Origin: Novosphingobium profundi
GTDB taxonomy: Bacteria; Pseudomonadota; Alphaproteobacteria; Sphingomonadales; Sphingomonadaceae
DNA: 64,000 bases
NCBI RefSeq assembly: GCF_020524485.1
Contig: NZ_JAIVLF010000003.1
Span: forward strand, 620,001 to 684,000
Direction of reading: 5' to 3'
A model generated the notes under the pieces. That model had not been told where the DNA came from. It saw only the letters and a list, made by a program, of their open reading frames with translations, and did no database searches. A program made the translations under genes and the position numbers. Shown piece after piece: positions 9,353-19,021 of this stretch (the first letter of the stretch is position 1; each line of letters starts with the position of its first letter).

Positions 9353-9403
9353 GGTACTTGCAATTACCATGCTCTCGCGTAAAGGGCGGTAATGTAAATT
9401 ACC
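9353..9403. promoter_or_regulatory. Tandem TetR operators between tetR and doxX
   Basis: Two matching inverted repeats are visible: GGTACT-TGCA-ATTACC at 9353-9368 (one mismatch) and GGTAAT-GTAA-ATTACC at 9388-9403 (perfect). Their centres are 35 bp apart. The second overlaps the region just upstream of the doxX Shine-Dalgarno, where bound repressor would block transcription. Confidence 0.75.
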
Positions 9404-9417
9404 AAGGGGAAATGGTC

Positions 9418-9819
9418 ATGTCGGAATGGATTCATGCGCTACTCGCTCAGCCCACAACCCTCGTTGTCGGACGCATCGTTCTGAGCTCATTCTTCGTGAT
9501 TGCCGGCATTTTCGGCGTTTTCAATTTTGACGTCATCGTCGCAGAGATGCAGACAGCGAAGTTACCTGCACCTCAGGCTTTCGCTGTTGCGACCATTGCC
9601 ACCCAACTTCTGGGATCTGCGCTCCTCATTACCAATTTCGCCGGGCTGGCGTGGTTGGGGGCAGGCATCCTGGGCGGCTTCACGCTACTTTGTATTCCCC
9701 TTGGCCACCCGTTCTGGCTTTACGCTGAACCGCGCCGTACGGTCGATTTCCAAATCGCCTTGGAGCACATAGCACTGACAGGAGGTCTGCTACTTGCCGC
9801 CGTTGCGAGCCAGCGGTGA
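9418..9819 (+). CDS. DoxX-family membrane protein
   Basis: A 133-residue protein with four predicted membrane helices, opening MSEWIHALLAQPTTLVVGRIVLSSFFVIAGIFG. The G-x(2)-F-x(2)-AG pattern of the first helix and the motif LGHPFWLY near residue 100 fit the DoxX/DUF4345-like group of small inner-membrane proteins linked to quinone or thiol stress. I preferred ATG 9418 to ATG 9412 because the AAGGGGA ribosome site then has a spacing of 7 rather than 1. It is probably controlled by the divergent TetR regulator. Confidence 0.82.
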   Translation: MSEWIHALLAQPTTLVVGRIVLSSFFVIAGIFGVFNFDVIVAEMQTAKLPAPQAFAVATIATQLLGSALLITNFAGLAWLGAGILGGFTLLCIPLGHPFWLYAEPRRTVDFQIALEHIALTGGLLLAAVASQR

Positions 9820-10253
9820 GGATGCCTTCCCCATCAGGACCGGCAGGAATCTTGCTTTCGCTGTTCCAAACCAGACATTCCGCAACCGGCCCAAAAAGAC
9901 GAGGCCATCGTTCATAGAAGGGCATGGAAGGACAGAACTGCGCTCGACAGTTCCGGGAACCCGAGGGCGATGGCCCTCGGATTCCATGTCTTTCCGGCTT
10001 ACTTGGACCCAAGTCCGGATGCCGCGGCCGCAGGCAATCGCCCCACCGCGCGGCGCGATAGGGTTTTCCTACACCCGGGCGCCTGCGCTATGGTCGCGTC
10101 AGGCTATCGCGTCGATGGTCACGGGCAAGGAGAGAGGTGCGTGTCGCCCAACAAGGCAGGTCGGGATTGCGGGGCGCAGTGGGACGACTTTACAGCGGGT
10201 GACAGGTGACACGGCTTTCCCTCTGGACCGTGTCAACTGTGTCAACTTCGCTG
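9820..10253. other. Gene-free spacer between convergent genes
   Basis: A 434-bp stretch between the ends of doxX and the ProX-like gene. It holds a solo end of the 113-bp repeat family (see 9944-9980) and, near 10205-10241, a short inverted repeat (GACACGG with CCGTGTC) that could end transcription of the minus-strand gene. Open frames here run through the repeat and have no plausible start or homology, so I call no gene. Confidence 0.6.
9944..9980 (+). repeat. Solo end of the 113-bp hairpin repeat
   Basis: TCGACAG, then a degenerate spacer, then the perfect 20-base hairpin CCGAGGGCGATGGCCCTCGG (9961-9980). This is the same right end as in the full copies at 40980 and 44342. The left hairpin is missing. 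Confidence 0.75.
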
Positions 10254-10775
10254 TCACCTTGAGGCCTGGTCCGGCTTCAGGGTCAGCAGCTCGGGGGCGT
10301 GGTTCCAGCGGGTGAGCGTGGCGACGAGGTCCGCAGTCTGCATCGAGAGGGTCGCGGTGTTGCGCAAGGGGTGGATGTTGATCGTTCCATCAGGCGCGAA
10401 GGCGGCATCGAGGACCACCTGCACACGGCCCTCGGTGTCGTTGAAGGCGGCAAGCGGGGTGACCGAGCCGGGAACGACGCCCAGGAACGCCACCATGTCC
10501 TCGGCCTTGCCGAACGAGAGGCGCGGGGCGCCGAGGCGACTGGCGAGAAACTTGAGGTCCGCGCGCTCCTCGGCGGGCATCGTCACCAGCCAGAAGCGGC
10601 CGCGCCGGTCGGTCAGGAACAGGTTCTTGGTGTGCGCGCCCGCGATATGCTCCTTGACCGCCGCGCTCTCGGCCACCGTTGCGGTGGCTTCGTGTTCGAA
10701 GACGCGGAACGCCGTTCCCGCGCTGTCGAGATCGGCCAGCAGCGCGGCCTCTCGTTCGTGTGTCTGTCCCGTCAT
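10254..10775 (-). CDS. Prolyl-tRNA deacylase ProX-type (YbaK/EbsC fold)
   Basis: A 173-residue single-domain protein of the YbaK/aminoacyl-tRNA editing family. It shows the family landmarks KNLFLTDRRGRFWLVTMPAEERADLKFLASRLG and FLGVVPGSVTPLAAFND. The GxVTPL motif is characteristic of ProXp-ala-type enzymes that hydrolyse mischarged Ala-tRNA(Pro) in the cytoplasm. It is followed on the same strand by nothing related. The phosphatase gene at 10797 ends 21 bp upstream of its start, so it may be the last gene of the phospholipase operon, though the function is unrelated. Confidence 0.85.
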   Translation of the reverse strand: MTGQTHEREAALLADLDSAGTAFRVFEHEATATVAESAAVKEHIAGAHTKNLFLTDRRGRFWLVTMPAEERADLKFLASRLGAPRLSFGKAEDMVAFLGVVPGSVTPLAAFNDTEGRVQVVLDAAFAPDGTINIHPLRNTATLSMQTADLVATLTRWNHAPELLTLKPDQASR

Positions 10776-10796
10776 GGAAGCGGCGCCTATCGCGCC

Positions 10797-11849
10797 TCAG
10801 GGGCGCGGCGCAAGCTCCTCTTGGCGCAGGTGCAGCCAGTTGGTGTCCGCATCCACCGACAAGCCGCTTGCCCGCTGCGCCTTGGCACGCGTGGCCTTCG
10901 CCTCTTCCAGCGCGGCGGTCTTGGCCACGCTGCGATCGATCCAGAGACGCAAGGCCGAAGCCTCGAACAGCATCGCGCGGTCGCTCGGGCTGTCGCCCGC
11001 CACCAGGAGCGGCCGGTTCACCGCGTCGATGTAGGTGCGGATGCCCGCAACCTTGCCCTCGTACCAGGTGTTGGGCGCCCAGAGCGTGGAGGTCATCTCC
11101 ATGCGCATGTGACGCTCGGCCGGGTAGACCGCATCGAAGAAGTGCCCCTTGGCGACCTGGCTGCGCGCGGTGGTGAGCGCGCCGCTGTCAGGATCGCGCA
11201 GCACCATCGTCACCCCGACGATGTCTTCCGGCGCGATGTTCAGGCCGTAACGCGGATCGGCCAGCACCATGCGCGCCAGCTCTTCGGAGGCCGCGGTCAC
11301 GACATAGACATGGACACCACGCGCGCGCAGTTCGTCCAGCAGTTCGCGCTGCGCTTCAAAGATATGCGGCCTCTCGACCGTGCCCGAGACGACCTTGCCG
11401 TCCTCTTCGTAGCGCACCGGGATCGGCGCCGTGCGCGCCATCAGGGCGTCGACCTCGCTCTTCAGCTCACCCAGCGTGTGCCCGGAGAAGACCTGCGCGA
11501 TCCACGGGTAGCAAAAGTTGTCGTCGATCTCGCACAGGCGCAGGTAGTAGCCGTAGAGCGTCTCGCCCTCGTGAAAGGGGATCGGCTTCAGCGAAGGATC
11601 CAGCGTCTCGGGCGAGAGCTTGCCGCGCGCTTCCATGAAGGGGAGGAGCGATTCTTCCAGGTCGTTCTGCCAGATCGTGTTGTCGGCATCGAATACCGCG
11701 AAGGAACCTTGGGGCGCATCGGCAAGGACGCTTTCGATCGTCGCGCGCGCCTCGGCAGGCCAATGCGCGAGAGACTCTTTCGCGGCGCTGGCGGTCGCCG
11801 TCAGCGCGGCCACCGCGCCCAAGACCCCTGAAAGGAAACGCACCTTCAT
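10797..11849 (-). CDS. Exported phosphocholine phosphatase-like HAD enzyme (PchP type)
   Basis: A 350-residue HAD-superfamily phosphatase with a signal peptide (MKVRFLSGVLGAVAALTATASA). Motif I is FDADNTIW, with nucleophile D54 and acid/base D56. Motif II is in YVVTAASEE and motif IV is VAGDSPSDRAML. These match the layout of Pseudomonas phosphorylcholine phosphatase PchP (DxDNT, SAA, GDTPDSD), and the length is also that of PchP. Its ATG overlaps the stop of the phospholipase C gene as ATGA, so the two should be co-translated. Phosphocholine released by the lipase would be split here into choline and phosphate. Specificity is inferred from motifs and context. Confidence 0.8.
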   Translation of the reverse strand: MKVRFLSGVLGAVAALTATASAAKESLAHWPAEARATIESVLADAPQGSFAVFDADNTIWQNDLEESLLPFMEARGKLSPETLDPSLKPIPFHEGETLYGYYLRLCEIDDNFCYPWIAQVFSGHTLGELKSEVDALMARTAPIPVRYEEDGKVVSGTVERPHIFEAQRELLDELRARGVHVYVVTAASEELARMVLADPRYGLNIAPEDIVGVTMVLRDPDSGALTTARSQVAKGHFFDAVYPAERHMRMEMTSTLWAPNTWYEGKVAGIRTYIDAVNRPLLVAGDSPSDRAMLFEASALRLWIDRSVAKTAALEEAKATRAKAQRASGLSVDADTNWLHLRQEELAPRP

Positions 11850-13927
11850 GCCACCGCGCCCTGCTCGAAGGCCGGGTCGGACAGGCTCGCCTTGCCGGTC
11901 TCGACATGGCCCGCGAAGCGGCGACGGCGGGGCGAGCCCTGCTGCGTCACTACGAGATCGTACCAATGGTCGCTGGCCGCAACCGACACCGGCACCCGCA
12001 GTTCCTGACCTGGAGCCACGGTCACGCTCCGCTCGGCCAGCTCGCCGTAAGTCGGGGCGGCAATGGTGAAGGTCTCCGGCGCCTGCCCCGGGTTGCGGAT
12101 CGCGAGGTGAACGGTATCGCGCGCGCGCTCGTCCAGTGTCACGACCGGGGCCATAACGCCCTCGTCCGCGGCCTCGCCCGCCAGTTCGCGCAGCCAGCCG
12201 TTGGGGCCGAAAACGGCCAGATCATAGGCGCCGGTGCGCGGCAGGCCGGGCAGGCTCGCCGCGATCTTCTTGCCCGGCTCGACAGTGTAACTCCATGGCC
12301 CGAGTTCGCCGCGGCCCTTGGCGTAGACCTGGTAGACGACGCCGCGTGTGCCCGGGTTGGCGAAAGTCAGTTCCAGGCCGTCCTTGCTGCCACCTGCGCT
12401 TGCCTCCATGCGGTAGGGCAAGGGGCGGGTCGGGCGGCGGCCCGGCTCCTGCGCGGGAAGCGCCTGATCTTCGGGCACCTCGGGCAAGGGAAGCTGTGCG
12501 ACCGACATGATCTTCTGCAGATAGTCGTCGGTGGCTGGCAGCGCGTGGAGCGCCGAGCCATCGGGATCGGCGAAGTCGAACAGGCTGGTGAGATCGCCCG
12601 TCACCTGGCGGCGCCAGGGCGTGATGTTGGGCTCCATCACCCCGAAGCGCTTTTCAAGGAAGCGGATCACCGAGGTATGGTCGTGAACTTCGGAATTGAC
12701 CCAGCCCCCGCGCGACCAGGGCGAGACCACGAGGAGCGGCACGCGCATACCCAGACCCACCGCGTTGCCTTCGTAGACTTCGCCGCGCGTATCGACCGTG
12801 CTCGCACCCTCAATTCCGGCGGCCGCCGGAACGGGTCCGGGCATGTGGTCGAAAAAGCCGTCGTTCTCATCGTAGTTGATGATGAGCGCGGTCTTCGACC
12901 AGACCTCGGGATTGGCCACCAGCGCGTCGAGGATGCGCGAAACCATGTCCTCGCCGAAGGCGGGCGGCGCCTCGGGATGCTCGCAGAACTTGGTGGGCGT
13001 CACCACCCAGGAGACCTGCGGAAGGCGGTCGGCCTCGACGTCGGCGCGGATCGCATCGACAAGGTGCTGGCCCGTGCTGTCGGCGGCGTTCTCGGCGGTC
13101 GAGCCGGGCACGATGGCGCGGCCCCGGCGGTAGAGGTCGCTCTTGGTGTCGAGGCCGCGGAACTGCTCGAAATAGGCCAGCGAATTGCAACCGAAATTGT
13201 CGTATTCCTGGTAGACCTTCCAGTCGACACCGGCCTCCTGCAGGCGCTCGGCGTAAGTCGTCCAGCTCGCGACCTGGTCGAAATCGGCCTTGTCACGCGC
13301 CATGTCGCCGGTCCAGTTGCCATCGTCCTCGTTGTGAACGGCCTGGCGGCGCATGTCGCCCACCGCCATGCCGCTGGTTCCGGTGAACAGGTACATGCGG
13401 TTGGGATTGGTCGGCCCGTGGAGCGAGCAGTAATAGGCATCGCACACAGTGAAGGCATCGGCGAGCGCGTGGTAGAAGGGCACATCTTCGCGCGTGAAGT
13501 AGCCCATCGTCATCTCGCCCTTGCGGCGGATCCAGCTGGCGTAGTCCGCCCACTCGGCCGAGGTCTGCTCTCCCTCGCCCTTCCAGCTGTGATCAAGGCT
13601 CTTGAGCAGCTGGCCGCTGGTCGTCTGCCCATTCATGCGGAAAGGCAGGATCTCGCCGCCTTCGGGGCGCGGCTGATGGAAGACCGACTTGCCCGAACGC
13701 AGCGGCATCGGACGCGGATCGGCAAAGCCGCGAACGCCCGGCAGCGTGCCGAAGTAGTGATCGAACGAGCGGTTCTCCTGCATCAGGATCACCACGTGCT
13801 CGACGTCCTTGAGCGTGCCGGTGCGGCGGTTGGCGGGCTGCGCCAGCGCCTTGGCGATCGGCGCGGGCACAGATCCGGCCGCACTTGCCGCAGCAAGGCG
13901 CTGGAGGAACAGACGACGATCGATCAT
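11846..13927 (-). CDS. Phosphocholine-preferring phospholipase C, Tat-exported
   Basis: A 693-residue protein of the bacterial phosphoesterase (PLC/acid phosphatase) family. A twin-arginine signal DRRLFLQRLAAAS starts at residue 3. The catalytic domain carries EHVVILMQENRSFDHYFGTLPGVRGF near residue 45 and NYDENDGFFDHMPGP near residue 350, which are metal and nucleophile regions of the family. Two C-terminal domains of the DUF756 type follow. ATG 13927 is preferred to 13933 because GGAGA then has proper spacing. It hydrolyses phospholipids outside the cytoplasm, probably phosphatidylcholine, given the downstream phosphocholine phosphatase. No choline-catabolic gene is in the window. Confidence 0.9.
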   Translation of the reverse strand: MIDRRLFLQRLAAASAAGSVPAPIAKALAQPANRRTGTLKDVEHVVILMQENRSFDHYFGTLPGVRGFADPRPMPLRSGKSVFHQPRPEGGEILPFRMNGQTTSGQLLKSLDHSWKGEGEQTSAEWADYASWIRRKGEMTMGYFTREDVPFYHALADAFTVCDAYYCSLHGPTNPNRMYLFTGTSGMAVGDMRRQAVHNEDDGNWTGDMARDKADFDQVASWTTYAERLQEAGVDWKVYQEYDNFGCNSLAYFEQFRGLDTKSDLYRRGRAIVPGSTAENAADSTGQHLVDAIRADVEADRLPQVSWVVTPTKFCEHPEAPPAFGEDMVSRILDALVANPEVWSKTALIINYDENDGFFDHMPGPVPAAAGIEGASTVDTRGEVYEGNAVGLGMRVPLLVVSPWSRGGWVNSEVHDHTSVIRFLEKRFGVMEPNITPWRRQVTGDLTSLFDFADPDGSALHALPATDDYLQKIMSVAQLPLPEVPEDQALPAQEPGRRPTRPLPYRMEASAGGSKDGLELTFANPGTRGVVYQVYAKGRGELGPWSYTVEPGKKIAASLPGLPRTGAYDLAVFGPNGWLRELAGEAADEGVMAPVVTLDERARDTVHLAIRNPGQAPETFTIAAPTYGELAERSVTVAPGQELRVPVSVAASDHWYDLVVTQQGSPRRRRFAGHVETGKASLSDPAFEQGAVA

Positions 13928-14053
13928 GGGCATTCTCCGGTGTGCGTTACCGGCTGAATAACCATTCACCTACCCTTTCTCAAGGGTAAGCGGCATATTT
14001 CCCGGAGCATAGGGGACCTTCCGGGGTACTCAAAAACCAAGAACACCCAAGAA

Positions 14054-14069
14054 TTGAACGATCGTTCAA
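14054..14069. promoter_or_regulatory. Perfect 16-bp palindrome TTGAACGATCGTTCAA
   Basis: A perfect inverted repeat 127 bp upstream of the phospholipase C start. This size and symmetry are typical of TetR/AcrR-type operators. No such regulator is adjacent, so the binding protein is unknown. Phosphate or choline control of the phospholipase operon is one possibility. Confidence 0.5.
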
Positions 14070-14092
14070 AGAAGTGCCCCAATACCCATAAA

Positions 14093-14127
14093 GAGAGGGG
14101 GACGGCGCTAGGCGCCCTCCCCCTCTG
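14093..14127 (-). terminator. Hairpin after the ligKUI operon
   Basis: A long GC-rich stem (AGAGGGGGA...GGCGC with GCGCC...TCCCCCTCT, one mismatch) lies 30 bp past the ligI stop. On the minus strand only a short T-run follows, so termination strength is uncertain. Confidence 0.6.
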
Positions 14128-14156
14128 TCGTCAGAGTTCGTCAAAAAGCGGAACGC

Positions 14157-16096
<1,940 letters not shown>

Positions 16097-16104
<8 letters not shown>

Positions 16105-16771
16105 ACTTGAGGCCTTCCTTCTCCAGGCGCTCGCGCATCTTGTACATGTCGAGGCCGAGGACGCCCGAAGCCAGCGTCTCGCGCTTCTCGCCTTCGTTGG
16201 CTTCGCGCGCCTGCGCGGCCTTGAGAACTTCGGCCGCCTTTTCCCGCGGCACGCAGACCACGCCGTCGTCGTCGGCCACGATCACGTCACCCGGGTTCAC
16301 CGCGCAGTTGGCGCAGACGACAGGCACGTTGACCGAACCCAGCGTGTTCTTGACGGTGCCTTGCGCGTAGATCGCCTTGGACCAGACCGGGAATTCCATC
16401 TCGGTCAGGTCGCGCACGTCGCGCACGCCCGCATCGATGATAAGCCCCCGGCACCCGCGCGCGATCGCGCTGGTGGCGAGAAGGTCACCGAAGTAGCCGT
16501 CCTCGCACGGGGAGGTCGGCGCGAGCAGGAGCACGTCGCCCTCCTGCAGCTGCTCGATGGCGACGTGGACCATCCAGTTGTCGCCCGGGGGCGAGCTGAT
16601 GGTCACGGCGGAACCGGCAATGCGCGCGCCTGCGTAGATCGGGCGCATGTAGCTGGCGAGAAGGCCTGTACGCCCCTGCGCCTCGTGCACGGTGGCAACG
16701 CCGCAGGCGGCCAGGCCGTCGATGATCGCAGGATCGGCCCGCTCGATATTCTGGACGACGACACCCGACAT
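16097..16771 (-). CDS. ligK: HMG/CHA aldolase LigK
   Basis: A 224-residue RraA-like class II aldolase that cleaves 4-carboxy-4-hydroxy-2-oxoadipate to pyruvate and oxaloacetate, the last step of the pathway. It also accepts 4-hydroxy-4-methyl-2-oxoglutarate. Typical motifs are [14 protein letters not shown], the glycine-rich [14 protein letters not shown] with substrate- and metal-binding R117 and D118, and [20 protein letters not shown] stands seven bases before the ATG. It is the first gene of the minus-strand operon and is divergent from the LysR regulator, whose product probably controls it. Confidence 0.95.
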
Positions 16772-16887
16772 GGCAGCACTCCTCTTCGCTCGTTATCAAT
16801 TCAGGTTGGCCCTGACATGGGCTTCGCGTGCGCGAGGGGGAAAGAGAACTTTGGCAATCGCCATTGGATTTGGCTAAAGATGCCTGC
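16772..16887. promoter_or_regulatory. Divergent ligK / ligR promoter region
   Basis: A 116-bp spacer between two divergent starts, where an autoregulating LysR protein normally binds. TTTGGC occurs twice, about 19 bp apart (near 16851 and 16870), flanking CAATCGCCATTGG. This may be part of a LysR site, but I cannot define one with certainty. Confidence 0.4.
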
Positions 16888-18054
16888 ATGGATGTTTGGG
16901 AACTGAACTTGCGCCACTTGCGCGCGGTCTTGAAAATTGCCGAACTGGGAACGGTCAGCGCGGCGACGAGCGCGGTCAATCTCAGCCAGCCCGCAATAAC
17001 ACAGGCGTTAGGACGCCTGGAAGCGGCGCTGCAGGTCCCCCTCTTCGAGCGGCGTCACGACGGGATGGTGCCCACGCACGCCGGACAGATCCTTCAGGCC
17101 CGCATTTCGTCCGCCCTCCTCCACGTGCGCAGCCCTCATGTGACGATGTCGCGCCTGCGCGCGCTCCTCGCGCTTTCGGACAGCGGCAGCTACGCGGGCG
17201 CCAGCCAGGAAACCGGACTGTCGCTGCCCTCGATCCACCGCGCGGTAAACGACCTCGCGCTGGCGCTGCGCCGCCCGCTGGTGGTGCGCCGAGGCAAGCA
17301 CGTGGTGATGACCGAGACCGGTGCCCAGTTCGCGCGCGAGTTCCGCCTTGCCGTGGTCGAGCTGGAAGCCGGACTCTCCGAGATACAAGCCCTGCGCGGC
17401 CACGAAACGCGCCGCATCGCCATTGGCGCCATGCCGCTCTCGCGCGCGCGCATCCTCCCCCTGGCCGTGGCCCGCTTCCATGCGCGCCGCCCGCAAGTGC
17501 GGCTCACCATCGTCGAGGGCTCGCGCGCCGAACTGGTCGAACCTTTGCGTAACGGCACGCTCGACGTGATGGTCGGCGCGCTGCGCAGCCCGCTCGTCGA
17601 GACCGACCTCGAACAGCGCACCTTGTTCGAGGACGTGCCCGTCTTTCTGGGCCGCCACGACCACCCCCTCGTCGGCACGGACCCCGAGGCCGCGGATCTC
17701 GCCCGCTACCCGTTCTGCCTGCCCGCGCGCGGCACACCGCTTCGCGACAGCTTCGAGCGTTATTTCGAGAGCCATGGCCAGAGCCCACAGGTCCCGCTGG
17801 AATCAGGCTCGGTGATGATGATCCGGCAGGTCATGATGGACAGCGATTTCCTGACCCTGCTCTCACGCGACCAGGTGCCCGTCGAACTGGAAGCGAAGTG
17901 GCTTTCGCAGGTCGCTCAACTCCCCGCACAATTCCACCGTGTTATCGGCATGACCACCCGCCACTCGCTGCGCCCGACCACTGTGCAGGAGGAGTTTTTC
18001 GCCGATCTGGAGCAAGCCGCGCATGAAATCGCGGCAGGCAAAAAAACACGCTGA
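16888..18054 (+). CDS. ligR: LysR-type regulator with two HTH domains, probable lig regulator
   Basis: 388 residues, about 80-90 longer than a standard LysR regulator. The extra length is a second winged-HTH. Domain 1 (about 7-66) is LRHLRAVLKIAELGTVSAATSAVNLSQPAITQALGRLEAAL in pattern. Domain 2 (about 88-150) repeats it: LRALLALSDSGSYAGASQETGLSLPSIHRAVNDL, ending in MTETGAQF. A usual co-inducer-binding domain follows. The ATG at 16888 starts directly before domain 1; a longer form from 16828 is possible. Its place between the two lig operons suggests that it activates them in response to protocatechuate or gallate. The symbol is by position, not proven orthology. Confidence 0.8.
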   Translation: MDVWELNLRHLRAVLKIAELGTVSAATSAVNLSQPAITQALGRLEAALQVPLFERRHDGMVPTHAGQILQARISSALLHVRSPHVTMSRLRALLALSDSGSYAGASQETGLSLPSIHRAVNDLALALRRPLVVRRGKHVVMTETGAQFAREFRLAVVELEAGLSEIQALRGHETRRIAIGAMPLSRARILPLAVARFHARRPQVRLTIVEGSRAELVEPLRNGTLDVMVGALRSPLVETDLEQRTLFEDVPVFLGRHDHPLVGTDPEAADLARYPFCLPARGTPLRDSFERYFESHGQSPQVPLESGSVMMIRQVMMDSDFLTLLSRDQVPVELEAKWLSQVAQLPAQFHRVIGMTTRHSLRPTTVQEEFFADLEQAAHEIAAGKKTR

Positions 18055-18117
18055 TTAGGTAAAGCTTATAAGAGCAAGGCAGTTCCGATTAGCCCCCCGC
18101 CGCCCCCGGGGGCAGAC

Positions 18118-19017
18118 ATGCCCGCCATGACACAGGCCCGCACCAAGTTCGCTTGCCTCATCGGCTTCGGAGAAGCCGGATCGACCTTTGCCCGCGCCGG
18201 GAGCTGGGGGCCGCGCGCCGCCGCCTTCGATATCGCGCCCACGCGCCGCGCCGTCATGGAAGAACTGGACGTCACGGCCTGCGCCAGCGCCGAAGAAGCG
18301 CTTGCCGATGCCTCCCTAGTGCTTTCGCTCGTCACCGCCGACCAGGCGCTGGATGTCGCGCGCACCTGCGCGCCTCTTATTTCGCCCGACGCGCTGTTCT
18401 GCGACATGAATTCGGTCGCCCCCGGCACCAAGCGCGCGGCGGCCGAGGCCTTTGCCGCCGCGGACAAGCGCTATGTCGACGTCGCCATCATGGCGCCCGT
18501 CAACCCCGCGCGCCTCGGCGTTCCGCTCAACATCTCCGGACCCGACGCGGCCGAGGCGAAAGACCTCCTTACCGGAATGGGCTTTGAAAAGACCCGCATC
18601 GTCGGCGATGCCATCGGCCGAGCCTCGGCGATCAAGCTGGTCCGCTCGGTCATGGTCAAGGGGTTGGAAGCGCTCACCGCCGAGATGATGCTGGCCGCCC
18701 ATGCCGAAGGCGTGGCCGAGGACGTGCTCGCCTCGCTCGATGCCAGCGAAAAGACGATCAAATGGCCCGAGCGCGCCGACTACAACCTTGACCGCATGAT
18801 GATCCACGGCCGCCGCCGTTCGGCGGAAATGGCCGAGGCCGCCGCGATGCTGCGCGACCTGGGCATCGATCCGCTGATGACGCAGGGCACGGTCGCGCGC
18901 CACCAGGACATCGGCGAGCTGGGCCTCACCCCGCCGCCCGAGGGCTACGCGGCCAAGCTCGAGGCCATTGCCGCATCACAGAAAACCCATCCGAATCCGA
19001 ACAAGGGAGAGAGCTGA
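18118..19017 (+). CDS. NAD(P)-binding 6-phosphogluconate-dehydrogenase-like protein (DUF1932)
   Basis: A 299-residue protein of the beta-hydroxyacid dehydrogenase superfamily. The N-terminal Rossmann domain begins CLIGFGEAGSTFA and continues with LVLSLVTADQALDVA. The C-terminal helical part fits the DUF1932 domain, with a conserved lysine in SAIKLVRSVMVKGLEALTAE. It opens the rightward lig operon, ending 4 bp before ligJ. The canonical ring-cleavage route needs no such enzyme, since LigC is the dehydrogenase. It may oxidise a side intermediate or repair a product; I cannot name the substrate. ATG 18127 is an alternative start. Confidence 0.8.
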   Translation: MPAMTQARTKFACLIGFGEAGSTFARAGSWGPRAAAFDIAPTRRAVMEELDVTACASAEEALADASLVLSLVTADQALDVARTCAPLISPDALFCDMNSVAPGTKRAAAEAFAAADKRYVDVAIMAPVNPARLGVPLNISGPDAAEAKDLLTGMGFEKTRIVGDAIGRASAIKLVRSVMVKGLEALTAEMMLAAHAEGVAEDVLASLDASEKTIKWPERADYNLDRMMIHGRRRSAEMAEAAAMLRDLGIDPLMTQGTVARHQDIGELGLTPPPEGYAAKLEAIAASQKTHPNPNKGES

Positions 19018-19021
19018 AGCC

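Noticed and set aside
9680..10012. Minus-strand frame across the doxX end and the solo repeat
   Set aside because: Its start lies beyond the repeat hairpin and its translation reads through repeat sequence; the doxX frame on the other strand is real.
11906..13957. A 683-codon plus-strand frame opposite phospholipase C
   Set aside because: No recognisable motif and typical mirror-frame composition; the minus strand encodes a clear Tat-exported phospholipase.
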